The translations under genes and the position numbers were made by a program. The notes beneath the pieces were generated by a model. The model was not told the origin of the DNA. It ran no database searches and was given only the letters and a program-made list of their open reading frames with translations. Below are positions 47,701-56,262 of a DNA stretch of 63,011 bases, piece by piece; within the stretch, counting starts at the first letter, position 1; every line of letters starts with the position of its first letter. Origin of the DNA: a virus; the IMG/VR virus record IMGVR_UViG_3300020183_000074, positions 1-63,011 of that record; one strand, 5' to 3'.

Positions 47701-49597
47701 TTCGCTAGAATATTATCTACCTAGAATCGATAAATTAGTTCTTTCTAAAGATAAAGAATTTAGAATAGTAAAAGGTCGCTCATCACCACAACCTGTTGCT
47801 CCAGCAGATCTAGATGATGCAATGACACTTTATACTATTTCATTGCCGCCATATGTTTCAAATATCAAAGAAATTAAACTAAAATATAAAGACAATAGAA
47901 GATATACTATGAGGGATATCGCTTCTATTGATAAACGTCTGCAAAAAGTTGAATTTTTTACATCATTGAACAATGTTGAGAATCTAGCGCTAGCAGATCA
48001 AACTGAATATGAGGACGGTACAAAGAAAGAAAAATATGGTCTCATCGGCGAAAATTTCAGGAATTTTAATATTGCTGATTTTAGAAATGTTGACTTTAGA
48101 GTTTCATTGAATAATGGATTTATGTTACCTGCAGTAGCATCATACCCCGTTGGATTGCAGAATATTGGTAATTCATCCACAAAATTAAACAAACGCACTG
48201 TCAGCTTAAATTACACAGAAACACCTGCAATTACACAAGGTTTGTGTTCCGATAAAGCAGTCTCTATTCAACCATTTTTGTTTGGACAATTTAATGGTGT
48301 TGTTTCTATTGTTCCAGAAAGTGATTATTGGGTAAACGAGCAACTTAAACCAGAAATTATTAGTGTTCCAGAAAGAATTATTGAACATCATCACTTTACA
48401 AGAGAAGTTGTCAGAGAACCTCCAGCCCCAGTAACAATTCAAAACATTGTGCAAACGACCAATGTTACGAATCAATATATTACTACACCAGGCACAAATC
48501 CACCTGTACAAAATGTCATTTACAACGTCGTGGTAAATAATCCTCCTCCGCCACCAATTATTGTGCCCCAACCGCAACCACCAGAGCCACCAATACATAC
48601 TTCGCAACCCGAGCCATGGCCAGAACCGAGGTGGGATGAGCCACCACCATGCCCAGCACCATGGATGAATGTTACACTTTCTGATGGAACAGAAATAAGT
48701 GCAGGTGAATTAAAAGTTGGGATGTTTGTGAGTACAATGCACGAAAATACTCTCGAATGGGGTAAACATGAAGTCACACACGTAGAATCAATACAAGATA
48801 TTGAACGTGTAGAAATTGAATTCGATCATGTGAATTTTGTTTGCTCAAAAGATCACAAGTTCTATGTAAATAATGAGTGGGTGGAAGTTTATAACTTAAA
48901 AGCTGGTGATGTTGTTTACAGTCAGCCAGAAAGTTATGAAATTAAATCTATCAAATCTTATGCAACTGGTGAAGTTGTAAGAATCACCGTGAATGATGCG
49001 CATACTTATATTTGTGAGGGATTATTGTCACATAATAAAATGCCAGCATTCCCACCTCCAGAATTTTTACCACCTGATCCTCCTCCTCCACCACCACCTC
49101 CACCTGTAAATCCTCCGATTCCAGAACCACCACCGATTGTGTATCCACCGCCATTGGATCCACCAATTCCGCCTTACATACCACCACCAGTTGAGGAATT
49201 ACCTCTGCCACCAGTGGTATTACCAGCTCCACCTCCAACTGAACCGAGTACTCCTCCACCATATAAACCAGTGATCGAAATACCATGGATTATACCGCCA
49301 ATTACACCAGTCACATTTGGTGGGTTTGATGGCAGCAATTTCTATCCAATAATTATGCCACCATATGATGCACCAACGGCGGCGTTACTGGAGTTGTGGT
49401 CAGTGCCACCAGATATTCCAATCTTCACACAACCAATCACTCTTGGTCCAGCACCTTTGAATGAGATTGATTATTCACAACCTGTCATCGATATTTCTGA
49501 TGTTGCTCGCGATGATTACGTTGGCGGTGGCGGTGGTGGTGGCAGCGGTGGGCGCGGTGATTTCGATTTTGGTATGTTCGAATATGCTGTACATTAA
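44711..49597 (+). CDS. DUF4815-type baseplate protein with embedded Hint domain
   Basis: 1628 aa. The start (YMRIMFKPGKAVQARELTQI, then QSILQNQIKQFGDHIFQDGS) is the DUF4815 virion protein signature. ~500-560 contains the shared beta module (VGNMIRQVVSVNTTGDFLTV). ~950-1200 is a conserved core (QYENGLIPIYVSQAGQFFNL; RDCLDFRPTRQ). Proline-rich linkers (~1270-1313 and ~1447-1530, including ten consecutive Pro) flank a Hint domain at 1314-1442. The C-terminus is Gly-rich. It follows gp8 in the baseplate operon, replacing gp9/gp10 in position; a role as wedge or fibre connector is likely. Confidence 0.75.
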   Translation: MEFNVDPYYDDFEQNAKDNNYMRIMFKPGKAVQARELTQIQSILQNQIKQFGDHIFQDGSPVIGGNLTLDNKVKYIKLLETYNNQDIEVTNFVGTIIRNSTGTIQAKVLATYFPVDGIPTLMVKYLTGNEFTDGDVVRIINSTTEAQLVASNATGTGTVVSINEGVFYVDGYFVQVNDQTAVASAYGTSANVKVGLEISENIVDSEIDATLLDPAQGSFNFQAPGADRYQFNLTLSTRPLDTQVDESKFFELMRLENGSITKQVKYPVYAELEKTLARRTFDESGDYTVLPFRASVTDSASGNNYIIAIEPGKAYVKGFEFETLATLKLEAEKPRSASDIKALVDTDVDLSYGNYIYVTSVRGTSNGFINIAGLEKVDIHLAQTNNVTATGTHSGTANAFFYANTRIGTARVRNFIRYTPDSFGVDASNVDSNGVYKVYLTDIDIEPLTVKVNIASSNANTLRFNDKMSPNTNVYSNVSITVLPIRLDAIANVNTANVFINSYRLNANSAVANVFNSNVNVGSVIHVGNMIRQVVSVNTTGDFLTVNTAWDRTIEATNNLSNPLEVYIQTPYLQNVSSQTRTIERYDGPTRTLFLDSPFNNNGIADANSVISFNYNFEHAESLVAGPAVGNNLAKVANASMNVALNSKYLGGETAVEERIKNGLIFKLPGNYIKRSSINNADYNSTKFFSNRSNNGTAGVFAIAQGSGLESYETIPWTDSTSAIQDNLILIVRNNNGNTYFPNGSIVQLTSANIAIGSPAISLTVNTNVPDIISADLIVNVKQNDAEDSIRNKNFISNTTFSATSSSFTYPTAINGNTTVTLPGYGIVANINVSHGFIFLTDATYNSVRPGDSIGLFVPDVVKVNRILKGNTTHLPDANNYTDITDQFYCDFGQRDDMYDHAKLVLKEGYNVANAKMLVHVDFYQHVYNSSNTSFFSIDSYSLSQYENGLIPIYVSQAGQFFNLRDCLDFRPTRQLGSGTGAFQNPNIAAPDEITELSLEYYLPRIDKLVLSKDKEFRIVKGRSSPQPVAPADLDDAMTLYTISLPPYVSNIKEIKLKYKDNRRYTMRDIASIDKRLQKVEFFTSLNNVENLALADQTEYEDGTKKEKYGLIGENFRNFNIADFRNVDFRVSLNNGFMLPAVASYPVGLQNIGNSSTKLNKRTVSLNYTETPAITQGLCSDKAVSIQPFLFGQFNGVVSIVPESDYWVNEQLKPEIISVPERIIEHHHFTREVVREPPAPVTIQNIVQTTNVTNQYITTPGTNPPVQNVIYNVVVNNPPPPPIIVPQPQPPEPPIHTSQPEPWPEPRWDEPPPCPAPWMNVTLSDGTEISAGELKVGMFVSTMHENTLEWGKHEVTHVESIQDIERVEIEFDHVNFVCSKDHKFYVNNEWVEVYNLKAGDVVYSQPESYEIKSIKSYATGEVVRITVNDAHTYICEGLLSHNKMPAFPPPEFLPPDPPPPPPPPPVNPPIPEPPPIVYPPPLDPPIPPYIPPPVEELPLPPVVLPAPPPTEPSTPPPYKPVIEIPWIIPPITPVTFGGFDGSNFYPIIMPPYDAPTAALLELWSVPPDIPIFTQPITLGPAPLNEIDYSQPVIDISDVARDDYVGGGGGGGSGGRGDFDFGMFEYAVH
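48650..49036 (+). other. Hint (intein-like) domain inside the DUF4815 protein
   Basis: Residues 1314-1442, 129 aa. The domain begins with Cys1314 (CPAPWMNVTLSDGTEISAGE), then LKVGMFVST. Block B is SKDHKFYV (TxxH-like with His), and block F/G reads NDAHTYICEGLLSHN. It ends with the His-Asn pair but is followed by Lys (SHN-K), not Cys/Ser/Thr, so canonical splicing is not expected. Self-cleavage or crosslinking of BIL/Hog type is possible. No homing nuclease is inserted. Confidence 0.75.
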
Positions 49598-49619
49598 AGA
49601 TTAATTAGGATAAAAAGAT

Positions 49620-52600
49620 ATGCCTACGACTAATTTCGGAAAAGTTGTTGTTGATACAAATATGATCCCATATATTCGATCGAACGAGGTCGAATTTGCA
49701 GCGCACAACTTAAAACCATTTAAACTATCTAAATTGTTTTTTGATGATATTGGAATTAATATGTTTTGTCAAGCTGCAAATAGAATGCTTCTTGACTCAA
49801 AAAAGGTTATAACTCTTAGCAGAAATAATGCAACTACAGTTACCGCTGATGACATAGTTTACCAAGGCACATCTAATACAGTCAATACATTTAATGGTAT
49901 TGTTGAATCTTTTTATTCTGCCAATTCTACTATAGTTGTTCGTAGATTAGATGGTGATTTTGATAAAGATGCACAATTGTTTATTGAAAATGTCTCTACA
50001 GGTTTCACATATGCTAACTGTAATGTAACATCTTTTGTAAACAAAGACACGTCTGACGTTTTTTATCCTGGAGAAGGGGTTGTTGCAACAGAAAGAAATA
50101 ATGGTTACGCAACAGTTATTTCAACTTCTGGCGAAAATATTTTATACTTGAATAAAGATTATATCAGTTTGAATGTCACCGCAGTTGGTGCTAATGTTAT
50201 AACGTCTATGACTAACGACTTTAAAGTCGGTGATATTGTTTATCAAACTTTTGTGGGCGGCGCAAGTGGATCAAAGAGATATGATTATGCAACATTTAGA
50301 GGCGTTGTTAAATATTACAACCCACTAGGTGAATCAGGTATGGGATCAATTGCAATTGATCCACTACACGGAAAAATTAATGTAAACGCTGCATCTTCTT
50401 CTTCAAATGGATTAGCGTATCTATGGAATACATCTAATCCAACTGCGCAGCCTCTTGGTGTAAAAGCACTTAATCTTGCAGATTTTGCATCAAATTCTAA
50501 TGTTAGAAGCGTAACCAACTCTACAATTAAAATTAATGTAAGTTCTTATGTTCATCGTTCAGGAGTTGGAACAGGAATTCAAGGAGAAAACACTTCTGTC
50601 GTAATTTTAAACTCTGGAAGTGGATTAGCACCAGCAAATGGAAATTTGATTTACTTTGTTGCTGGATCTGGAATCGGCGAAATTCGTAGAGTAGTTGGTC
50701 TTTCAGCTAATAGCGTTCCAGGTGCTTTACAATTAAACAGTGCAATAACATTTGTTCCAGACGCAACAACGCATTATTCAATTGGTAATTTTGAAACAGA
50801 TGCTCATGGTTCATTATCTGGTGTTTATCATATTCCTTCAGTTGCTAACTTTAAATTTAAAACTGGCGAACGTATATTTACAATCACAGATACAGATACT
50901 GTAGCTGATCCAGATTACACCATGAGAGCAGCTGCAATTTATTCTGCTGGTGGTATATTGAAATCTACTCAAAGAATTCAAACAACACCTAATTTGCCAC
51001 CACTACCTGAACTAGATTCTGATGCATTGGTTCGTCCAATGTCGCCAGCGGATAGAACATATAATAGTTCAGTTAATAAATCTCCAGTTACAGGTTCAAC
51101 TGCATCAACAACACCAAGAGTTCCACTTGGTGATGGATTATCTCAAACATTCTCCACACCAAAACCAGAGGGAAACCAAACAGATTATGGTATCTTCGTT
51201 TCTTCAGTAGATTTGTTCTTTAAGAATAAACCAGCTCCTGGTGGATTTTTCAATAACTCAAAATTACAAAAACGAAGTTCAATGCAACTTCCTGTAACAG
51301 TTAAAATTGCAGAAGTTCAGAATGGTTACCCAACAAAAAATTATCTTTCGCAAAAAACCATACAAGCAAAAGATGTGAATGTTTCTGATTTACCAAGCAC
51401 ATCAAACTCTGCAACACTTACAAAATTTACATTTGATGATCCTGTGTATCTAGAGCCTTCAAGGGAATATGCAATCACTATTCAATCAGATTCGCCTGAT
51501 TATGAGCTGTATATTGCTGAATTGGGGCAGGATGTTTTAGGTGCATCTCCACCAAGAAGAATTTCTGAACAACCATATGCTGGTGTGCTGTTCCGTTCAC
51601 AAAATTCTTCAACATGGTCGCCATATCAAAATCAAGATTTAATGTTTGTAATCAATAAAGCAGTATTTGCGTCAAGCGGAACTGCTACTTTTAATCTTGA
51701 TGAAACACCTATGGCTAACACTGATGTTGATAGAATCATGTTGGTTTCTACAGACTTAACATTCCCTGCAGCAAATGTTCAATATAGATTAAAAGGTGTA
51801 TACACATCAAATACTGCATATGAAGCAGGAAGCGGTGTTCCTTTAGTTCCGCATAAACCTATAGAATATGGGTTGTTGGGCGATGCATCAGGAAAAACTG
51901 GTGCAGCATTAAATCGTCGTCGTGTTCTTAGAGGAAATGCAAACAGTTATATTCTAACAACAGAATTGTATACATCAAATCCAAATATATCGCCAGTGAT
52001 TAATTATGATAGACTTGCAGCGCATCTTACAACATTCTACATTAATAATGGTGGATTATCGAATACACTAATATCAATTACAAATCAAGGATCTGGTTAT
52101 AACGCGATTACTAGCACTGCAACAGCAAATGTTCATGGAAGCACGTTAGATTCATTGAACACATATGCACAATTATATCGTGAAACGTATTTGGCTAACA
52201 GCGCAAATATTGGATTTTACAACATTAATGTGTATGGTGGTGGCGGTGTCGGATGCCTTGGATTCGCAGTAGCGAACACCGAAGGAACTAATACTGTAGA
52301 CTACATTGTGTTGGCGTCTGGTGGTGGTAGTTTTGTTGAGACGCCGAATATTTCTATAGCATCTGGTAATGCTACATCGACCACACAAGCCTATGCAATC
52401 ATTAATGGCGAGACTGATCAAAGAGGCGGTAATATGATCGCTAGATATATTACGCGAGAAACAGTTCTTGAAGATGGATTTGAATCTGGTGATTTGAGAG
52501 TGTTTATGGACGTTATTAGACCTGCTATAACTGATGTGCAAGTTTATTATAAGGTAGTTTCTGCGGATGATGTAGAAACAATTTCAGCAAAAAGATGGCG

Positions 52601-52832
52601 TCGCATGGGCAAAGTAAATGATGTGTCGTCTAAAGATGGAAGAACATTGATTGGTTTAGAATTCAGACCATCATTGGTTGAAAATAGAATTTCCTATGTT
52701 GAAAATGGAAAAAATTATCCTGTTGGTGGTGTATTTAAATCATTTCAAATAAAGGTTTGTTTAATGACTGCAGATCCATCAGTTGTTCCAAAAATTAAAA
52801 ACCTTCGTATAACTGCAGTTCCTGAGGGTTGA
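49620..52832 (+). CDS. large baseplate/tail-fibre connector protein (gp10 position)
   Basis: 1070 aa. The conserved opening (IPYIRSNEVEFAAHNLKPFK, then LSKLFFDDIGINMFCQAANR) is, in my recollection, shared with virion proteins of marine T4-like phages in the gp10 region. ~510-640 (LPVTVKIAEVQNGYPTKNYL; FDDPVYLEPSREYAITIQSD) resembles a carbohydrate-binding-like beta-sandwich. A GxGY-type module lies at ~820-925. It probably connects wedge and fibres. Confidence 0.6.
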   Translation: MPTTNFGKVVVDTNMIPYIRSNEVEFAAHNLKPFKLSKLFFDDIGINMFCQAANRMLLDSKKVITLSRNNATTVTADDIVYQGTSNTVNTFNGIVESFYSANSTIVVRRLDGDFDKDAQLFIENVSTGFTYANCNVTSFVNKDTSDVFYPGEGVVATERNNGYATVISTSGENILYLNKDYISLNVTAVGANVITSMTNDFKVGDIVYQTFVGGASGSKRYDYATFRGVVKYYNPLGESGMGSIAIDPLHGKINVNAASSSSNGLAYLWNTSNPTAQPLGVKALNLADFASNSNVRSVTNSTIKINVSSYVHRSGVGTGIQGENTSVVILNSGSGLAPANGNLIYFVAGSGIGEIRRVVGLSANSVPGALQLNSAITFVPDATTHYSIGNFETDAHGSLSGVYHIPSVANFKFKTGERIFTITDTDTVADPDYTMRAAAIYSAGGILKSTQRIQTTPNLPPLPELDSDALVRPMSPADRTYNSSVNKSPVTGSTASTTPRVPLGDGLSQTFSTPKPEGNQTDYGIFVSSVDLFFKNKPAPGGFFNNSKLQKRSSMQLPVTVKIAEVQNGYPTKNYLSQKTIQAKDVNVSDLPSTSNSATLTKFTFDDPVYLEPSREYAITIQSDSPDYELYIAELGQDVLGASPPRRISEQPYAGVLFRSQNSSTWSPYQNQDLMFVINKAVFASSGTATFNLDETPMANTDVDRIMLVSTDLTFPAANVQYRLKGVYTSNTAYEAGSGVPLVPHKPIEYGLLGDASGKTGAALNRRRVLRGNANSYILTTELYTSNPNISPVINYDRLAAHLTTFYINNGGLSNTLISITNQGSGYNAITSTATANVHGSTLDSLNTYAQLYRETYLANSANIGFYNINVYGGGGVGCLGFAVANTEGTNTVDYIVLASGGGSFVETPNISIASGNATSTTQAYAIINGETDQRGGNMIARYITRETVLEDGFESGDLRVFMDVIRPAITDVQVYYKVVSADDVETISAKRWRRMGKVNDVSSKDGRTLIGLEFRPSLVENRISYVENGKNYPVGGVFKSFQIKVCLMTADPSVVPKIKNLRITAVPEG

Positions 52833-52834
52833 TT

Positions 52835-53062
52835 ATGAACGATCGTGCAAAAATTAAAGAAAAGCCAACTCTTATAAAAGATTTAAATAATTTTGCTATT
52901 TTAAATACTGATAAAGCTGTTGTGGCTCAACATAGATTAAAAATGGCTGAGCTGGAAAGAAAAAAGAAGATGGAAACAGAAATAAATAACTTAAAGTCAG
53001 AAGTTTCCGAAATAAAAAATATGCTCGGCGATGTTTTAAAAGCCGTGAGCCGCGAGAAGTAA
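52835..53062 (+). CDS. small coiled-coil virion-associated protein, 75 aa
   Basis: 75 aa, start MNDRAKIKEKPTLIKDLNNF, with a C-terminal coiled coil (METEINNLKSEVSEIKNMLG). ATG 52835 is preferred over TTG 52829 because GAGG at 52823-52826 is well spaced. It is placed between connector and fibre genes and may bind either. Confidence 0.6.
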   Translation: MNDRAKIKEKPTLIKDLNNFAILNTDKAVVAQHRLKMAELERKKKMETEINNLKSEVSEIKNMLGDVLKAVSREK

Positions 53063-53065
53063 TAA

Positions 53066-54460
53066 ATGGCAAATTCAACAAATGTTGCAATAATTTCGAC
53101 AGCAAATACATTTGATCAATGGCGCATTCGCGATAATTTACAAGCGAATGACGTAAATGAAATTGCGCGCGGAAATTTTACAAAACCAACTGGTAATGTT
53201 ATTATTACAGATGGTTTCTTGCTGCTAGATAAAGCAACTGGAACAACATTAACTGTAGATGCGAATGCTCGAGTCAGTGGATTAATGTCTGTTGACTCAG
53301 TCGAAACTGATGATGATGGATATATTTTAGTTCAATCTGGTAATGTTGCAATGAGTAATCGCGCTTCTGGCGCATTATTTCAAGCAAACATTAATGTCAA
53401 GTTTGATTCAGCCAATGTTGTTTTCTCAAATTCAAATGTGCATTTTACTAATAGCAGTCAAAATGCTATTTTAAATATCAAACCAAATACAATCTTTCAG
53501 ACGAATGTCAATGTAGATGGTGTGTTGTATGTTGCAACATCAGCAAATTTATTCATTGCAAATATTACCAATGTACATGCATCAAATATTCGTATAGACA
53601 GTGATCCGACTTATTATATTCAGAATGGTAATAGTGTATTCAATGATGTGCAGGTTAGAGGAAATCTAACTGTTCTTGGATCATCGGTTAACGACAGCGA
53701 CACTCTAGTTTTACGACAAAACGTTGCTAGTGATGGCGATGGCATCTTCAGAATAAAGCGTGGATCTTCTGGTAAAGGTAATGCAGAACTTAAATTTATT
53801 GCAGCTTCTGAAGTTTGGCAAGCAACAGCGAATGCCAATGGATCCCCAACACATGTAACAATATTAACCACGCAAAATGTTACAGATTCAGTTGTATCAA
53901 CAAGTACAGTAAATGCAGCTGCTCCTAATTCTGTAAAAACAGCATATGATCAAGCCACTAATGCACGAGACCAAGCAAACACTGCTCGCGATCAAGCGAA
54001 TACAGCTCGCGATCAAGCCAACACGGCTCGTGATACTGCCAATGGCGCGTATGGACAAGCGAATGGAGCATACACGCAGGCTAATGGCGCTTATGCGCAA
54101 GCCAACGGAGCATATGGACAAGCCAATGGCGCTTATGCACACGCCAACGTCGTATACGCGCAAGCAAATGCAGCATACGATCAAGCAAATGGTGCATATG
54201 GACAGGCTAATGGCGCTTATGCGCAAGCCAACGGTGCTTATGCACAAGCGAACAATGCTGCTAATACGGTTGCAACTTTTGCTAATGGCACGCTAGTTTT
54301 GGCTGCTAGCAATTTGAACTTTAATAACACAGCCAGCATTGATATTACTATCACAGCGAATGGTGTAACTCAAACAAATGTTGAGTTTTCTTTGAATCCG
54401 ACTTCGGCTGTTCCGCATTATCTAGTCAATTTCGCATTAGAAAATTTAGACATAACTTAA
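53066..54460 (+). CDS. tail fibre protein with 7-residue repeats
   Basis: 464 aa. The N-terminal ~110 residues (TANTFDQWRIRDNLQANDVN) resemble cyanophage-type fibre adaptor sequences. ~115-290 are beta-rich. ~291-400 consists of about 16 heptads of the form A-Y/R-x-Q-A-N-x (AYGQANG, ARDQANT). These should form an Ala/Gln/Asn core coiled coil, trimeric in fibres. A short beta C-terminus follows. Confidence 0.75.
   Translation: MANSTNVAIISTANTFDQWRIRDNLQANDVNEIARGNFTKPTGNVIITDGFLLLDKATGTTLTVDANARVSGLMSVDSVETDDDGYILVQSGNVAMSNRASGALFQANINVKFDSANVVFSNSNVHFTNSSQNAILNIKPNTIFQTNVNVDGVLYVATSANLFIANITNVHASNIRIDSDPTYYIQNGNSVFNDVQVRGNLTVLGSSVNDSDTLVLRQNVASDGDGIFRIKRGSSGKGNAELKFIAASEVWQATANANGSPTHVTILTTQNVTDSVVSTSTVNAAAPNSVKTAYDQATNARDQANTARDQANTARDQANTARDTANGAYGQANGAYTQANGAYAQANGAYGQANGAYAHANVVYAQANAAYDQANGAYGQANGAYAQANGAYAQANNAANTVATFANGTLVLAASNLNFNNTASIDITITANGVTQTNVEFSLNPTSAVPHYLVNFALENLDIT
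53937..54265 (+). repeat. 21-bp tandem coding repeats (about 15 units)
   Basis: Each 21-bp unit encodes one heptad, in two sub-families: CGAGACCAAGCAAACACTGC (ARDQANT) and GGCGCTTATGCGCAAGCCAA (AYAQANG). They diverge mainly at third codon positions, indicating selection on the protein. Confidence 0.8.
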
Positions 54461-54478
54461 ACTGAAAACCATGCGATA

Positions 54479-54486
54479 TATAAATA
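54479..54486 (+). promoter_or_regulatory. T4-type late promoter
   Basis: Intergenic TATAAATA followed by AG in a 79-nt gap, 54 nt upstream of ATG 54540, with AGAGGA as ribosome site. Best-placed late promoter in the window. Confidence 0.7.
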
Positions 54487-54539
54487 AGAAGTATTTTGAA
54501 TTTAATTTGTAATTATCAATCTCTAGAGGAATTTCTAAT

Positions 54540-54926
54540 ATGGCAACAGCAGCACAATATGCAGCAGTACCAAGAACAGCAATACAAGTATTAGGTTCTG
54601 CAAACGCAAACAGAAACGGAACTGGCGTTGTAAACATTGTATTCACGGCAAACGCTACCTCAGGCTCGCGTATTGACGATATCTTTGTAAATGCAACGGG
54701 AACAACCACTGCAGGCGTTATCAGACTTTATGTGTCTGATGGCACAAATATTAATCTTTGGCAAGAAACTCTTGTTACTGCAACTACACCAAGCACCACA
54801 GTGCAAACTTTTAATTTCTCGTTAATTAACCAAGGTCTTATTCTTGCTCCAGGATGGTCTTTGCGCGCTAGTACAAATGCCGCAGAAACATTCCATGTTG
54901 TTGTAACTCGTGCAGGAGATTTCTAA
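54540..54926 (+). CDS. small virion/fibre-associated protein, 128 aa
   Basis: 128 aa, all-beta: VVNIVFTANATSGSRIDDIF, TTTAGVIRLYVSDGTNINLW and a LAPGWSLRAS turn. The pattern resembles small beta-sandwich proteins between fibre genes of marine phages. Preceded by a late promoter; the stop overlaps the next ATG (TAATG). Confidence 0.6.
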   Translation: MATAAQYAAVPRTAIQVLGSANANRNGTGVVNIVFTANATSGSRIDDIFVNATGTTTAGVIRLYVSDGTNINLWQETLVTATTPSTTVQTFNFSLINQGLILAPGWSLRASTNAAETFHVVVTRAGDF

Positions 54927-56236
54927 TGAATAACGGTGGTTTTCTAGGATTTGGAAAAGGTGCGCCAAATCTCGCTACTCCAATTGCACGATACATTCAG
55001 TCACCTGTTTATTATTCGTCCATAACAATTAAAGCTCCACCAGGCACAAAACAAATTCATGCTTGGCTAGTTGGTGGTGGTGGTGGTACTGGATCAAATC
55101 ATAAAACAGCCACTCAGATGCCTCAGTATCATCAAGATCATCAAGAAGGTTTTTCAACACCAGGTGGTGGTGGATTTGGTGGTGCAGCATGTTTTGATCT
55201 TCCAGTTACAACTGATCCGATCGTAGTAACTATAGGTGCTGGTGGTGCTGGTGCTGTAGGTGGCACTTCATCTATTACAATTGGTGGTATGGTTTATGCA
55301 CAAATAGGTGGTGGTGCACCTGGTAATCACGGTGATAGGGGTTATTTCGGTGGTGGTGGAGGTGGTGGTATTTTTCAAGGGAGTAATACCCATAGAGCAG
55401 AATATCAGCAGACGTCAGGAAGCACACATTTCGGTTATGGTACCGCTGGCGGCGAACCACCATACAGTAACAGAGGTGGTCCTCGAGTACTTTCTTGGTT
55501 GTATCCAGAAGGTCAGCGCGATCCAGGCACGAGTCCGTCGCACGTCCCTGGGATGCCTTTCTTTTTAAGTGGTGGTGCACATTTGCAAGGCGGAACTCAA
55601 GCGAATCCGTCTCACGCACCAGGACATCATCAATCAGCGATTACCCATATAGGGATTCCATTATTGCCTGTCCCAATAGGTTCGGCTGTCAAAGCATTAG
55701 ATAATCGAAGTCAACAGCAAGCATCTCCGAATGAACATACATCTAATTCTACCGCAGCAGGCAGAAATGGATGGTTTGGTGCTGGTGGCTTTGGTGCCAG
55801 CGCAGGTACACAAGCAACTCCATTAGGATATGGCGCAGGTGGTGGCGCTGGTAGTCACTCGACAGGTGGAGCAGGCAATCATGGTGGCGGTGGTGGCGGT
55901 CCAGGTAATAATTACAATCACGCTACCTTTAATCCTTTTGGCGGAGTTGGTGCAGGTGGATCTTTCCCATCTACTCCTCATCTTTGGGGATTAAGAACTG
56001 GTCAAGCAAGTGGTTCTGGTGGTGCTGGATTGTTTACTAATAGCACTACTCAAAACGGCGGCGCGGGTGGTGGTGGTGCAGGAGGTCAAAATCAAACTCA
56101 AGGATCTCAGCAACAACACAGTAATACAGATCACTGGGCTGGGCAAGCACAACAACATAGTCATACTGGTGGCGGCATCACTCAGGGTACGCCAACTGGT
56201 GGCGGTGGCTGCGCCGTGTTCCGTTTTTACATCTAA
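54926..56236 (+). CDS. glycine-rich tail fibre adhesin-like protein
   Basis: 436 aa. It starts with a short N-terminal domain (IKAPPGTKQIHAWLVGGGGG), typical of glycine-rich phage adhesins. Many GGGGxGG runs (GYFGGGGGGGIFQG; GGGAGSHSTGGAGNHGG) alternate with His/Gln/Asn-rich, variable stretches (HAPGHHQSAITHI). This layout resembles gp38-type adhesins of T-even phages with polyglycine type II helices, whose loops bind the receptor. It is thus a candidate host-range determinant. Confidence 0.65.
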   Translation: MNNGGFLGFGKGAPNLATPIARYIQSPVYYSSITIKAPPGTKQIHAWLVGGGGGTGSNHKTATQMPQYHQDHQEGFSTPGGGGFGGAACFDLPVTTDPIVVTIGAGGAGAVGGTSSITIGGMVYAQIGGGAPGNHGDRGYFGGGGGGGIFQGSNTHRAEYQQTSGSTHFGYGTAGGEPPYSNRGGPRVLSWLYPEGQRDPGTSPSHVPGMPFFLSGGAHLQGGTQANPSHAPGHHQSAITHIGIPLLPVPIGSAVKALDNRSQQQASPNEHTSNSTAAGRNGWFGAGGFGASAGTQATPLGYGAGGGAGSHSTGGAGNHGGGGGGPGNNYNHATFNPFGGVGAGGSFPSTPHLWGLRTGQASGSGGAGLFTNSTTQNGGAGGGGAGGQNQTQGSQQQHSNTDHWAGQAQQHSHTGGGITQGTPTGGGGCAVFRFYI

Positions 56237-56262
56237 TTTCGATTTTAATCCAGGTAAATAAA

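Noticed and set aside
48984-49286. Minus-strand frame opposite the polyproline region
   Set aside because: Its Val/Glu-rich composition is only the complement of Pro codons; no start signal.
53937-54265. CRISPR-like array of short repeats
   Set aside because: The 21-bp units are contiguous without spacers, are in frame within a fibre gene and diverge at third codon positions, so they are coding repeats.
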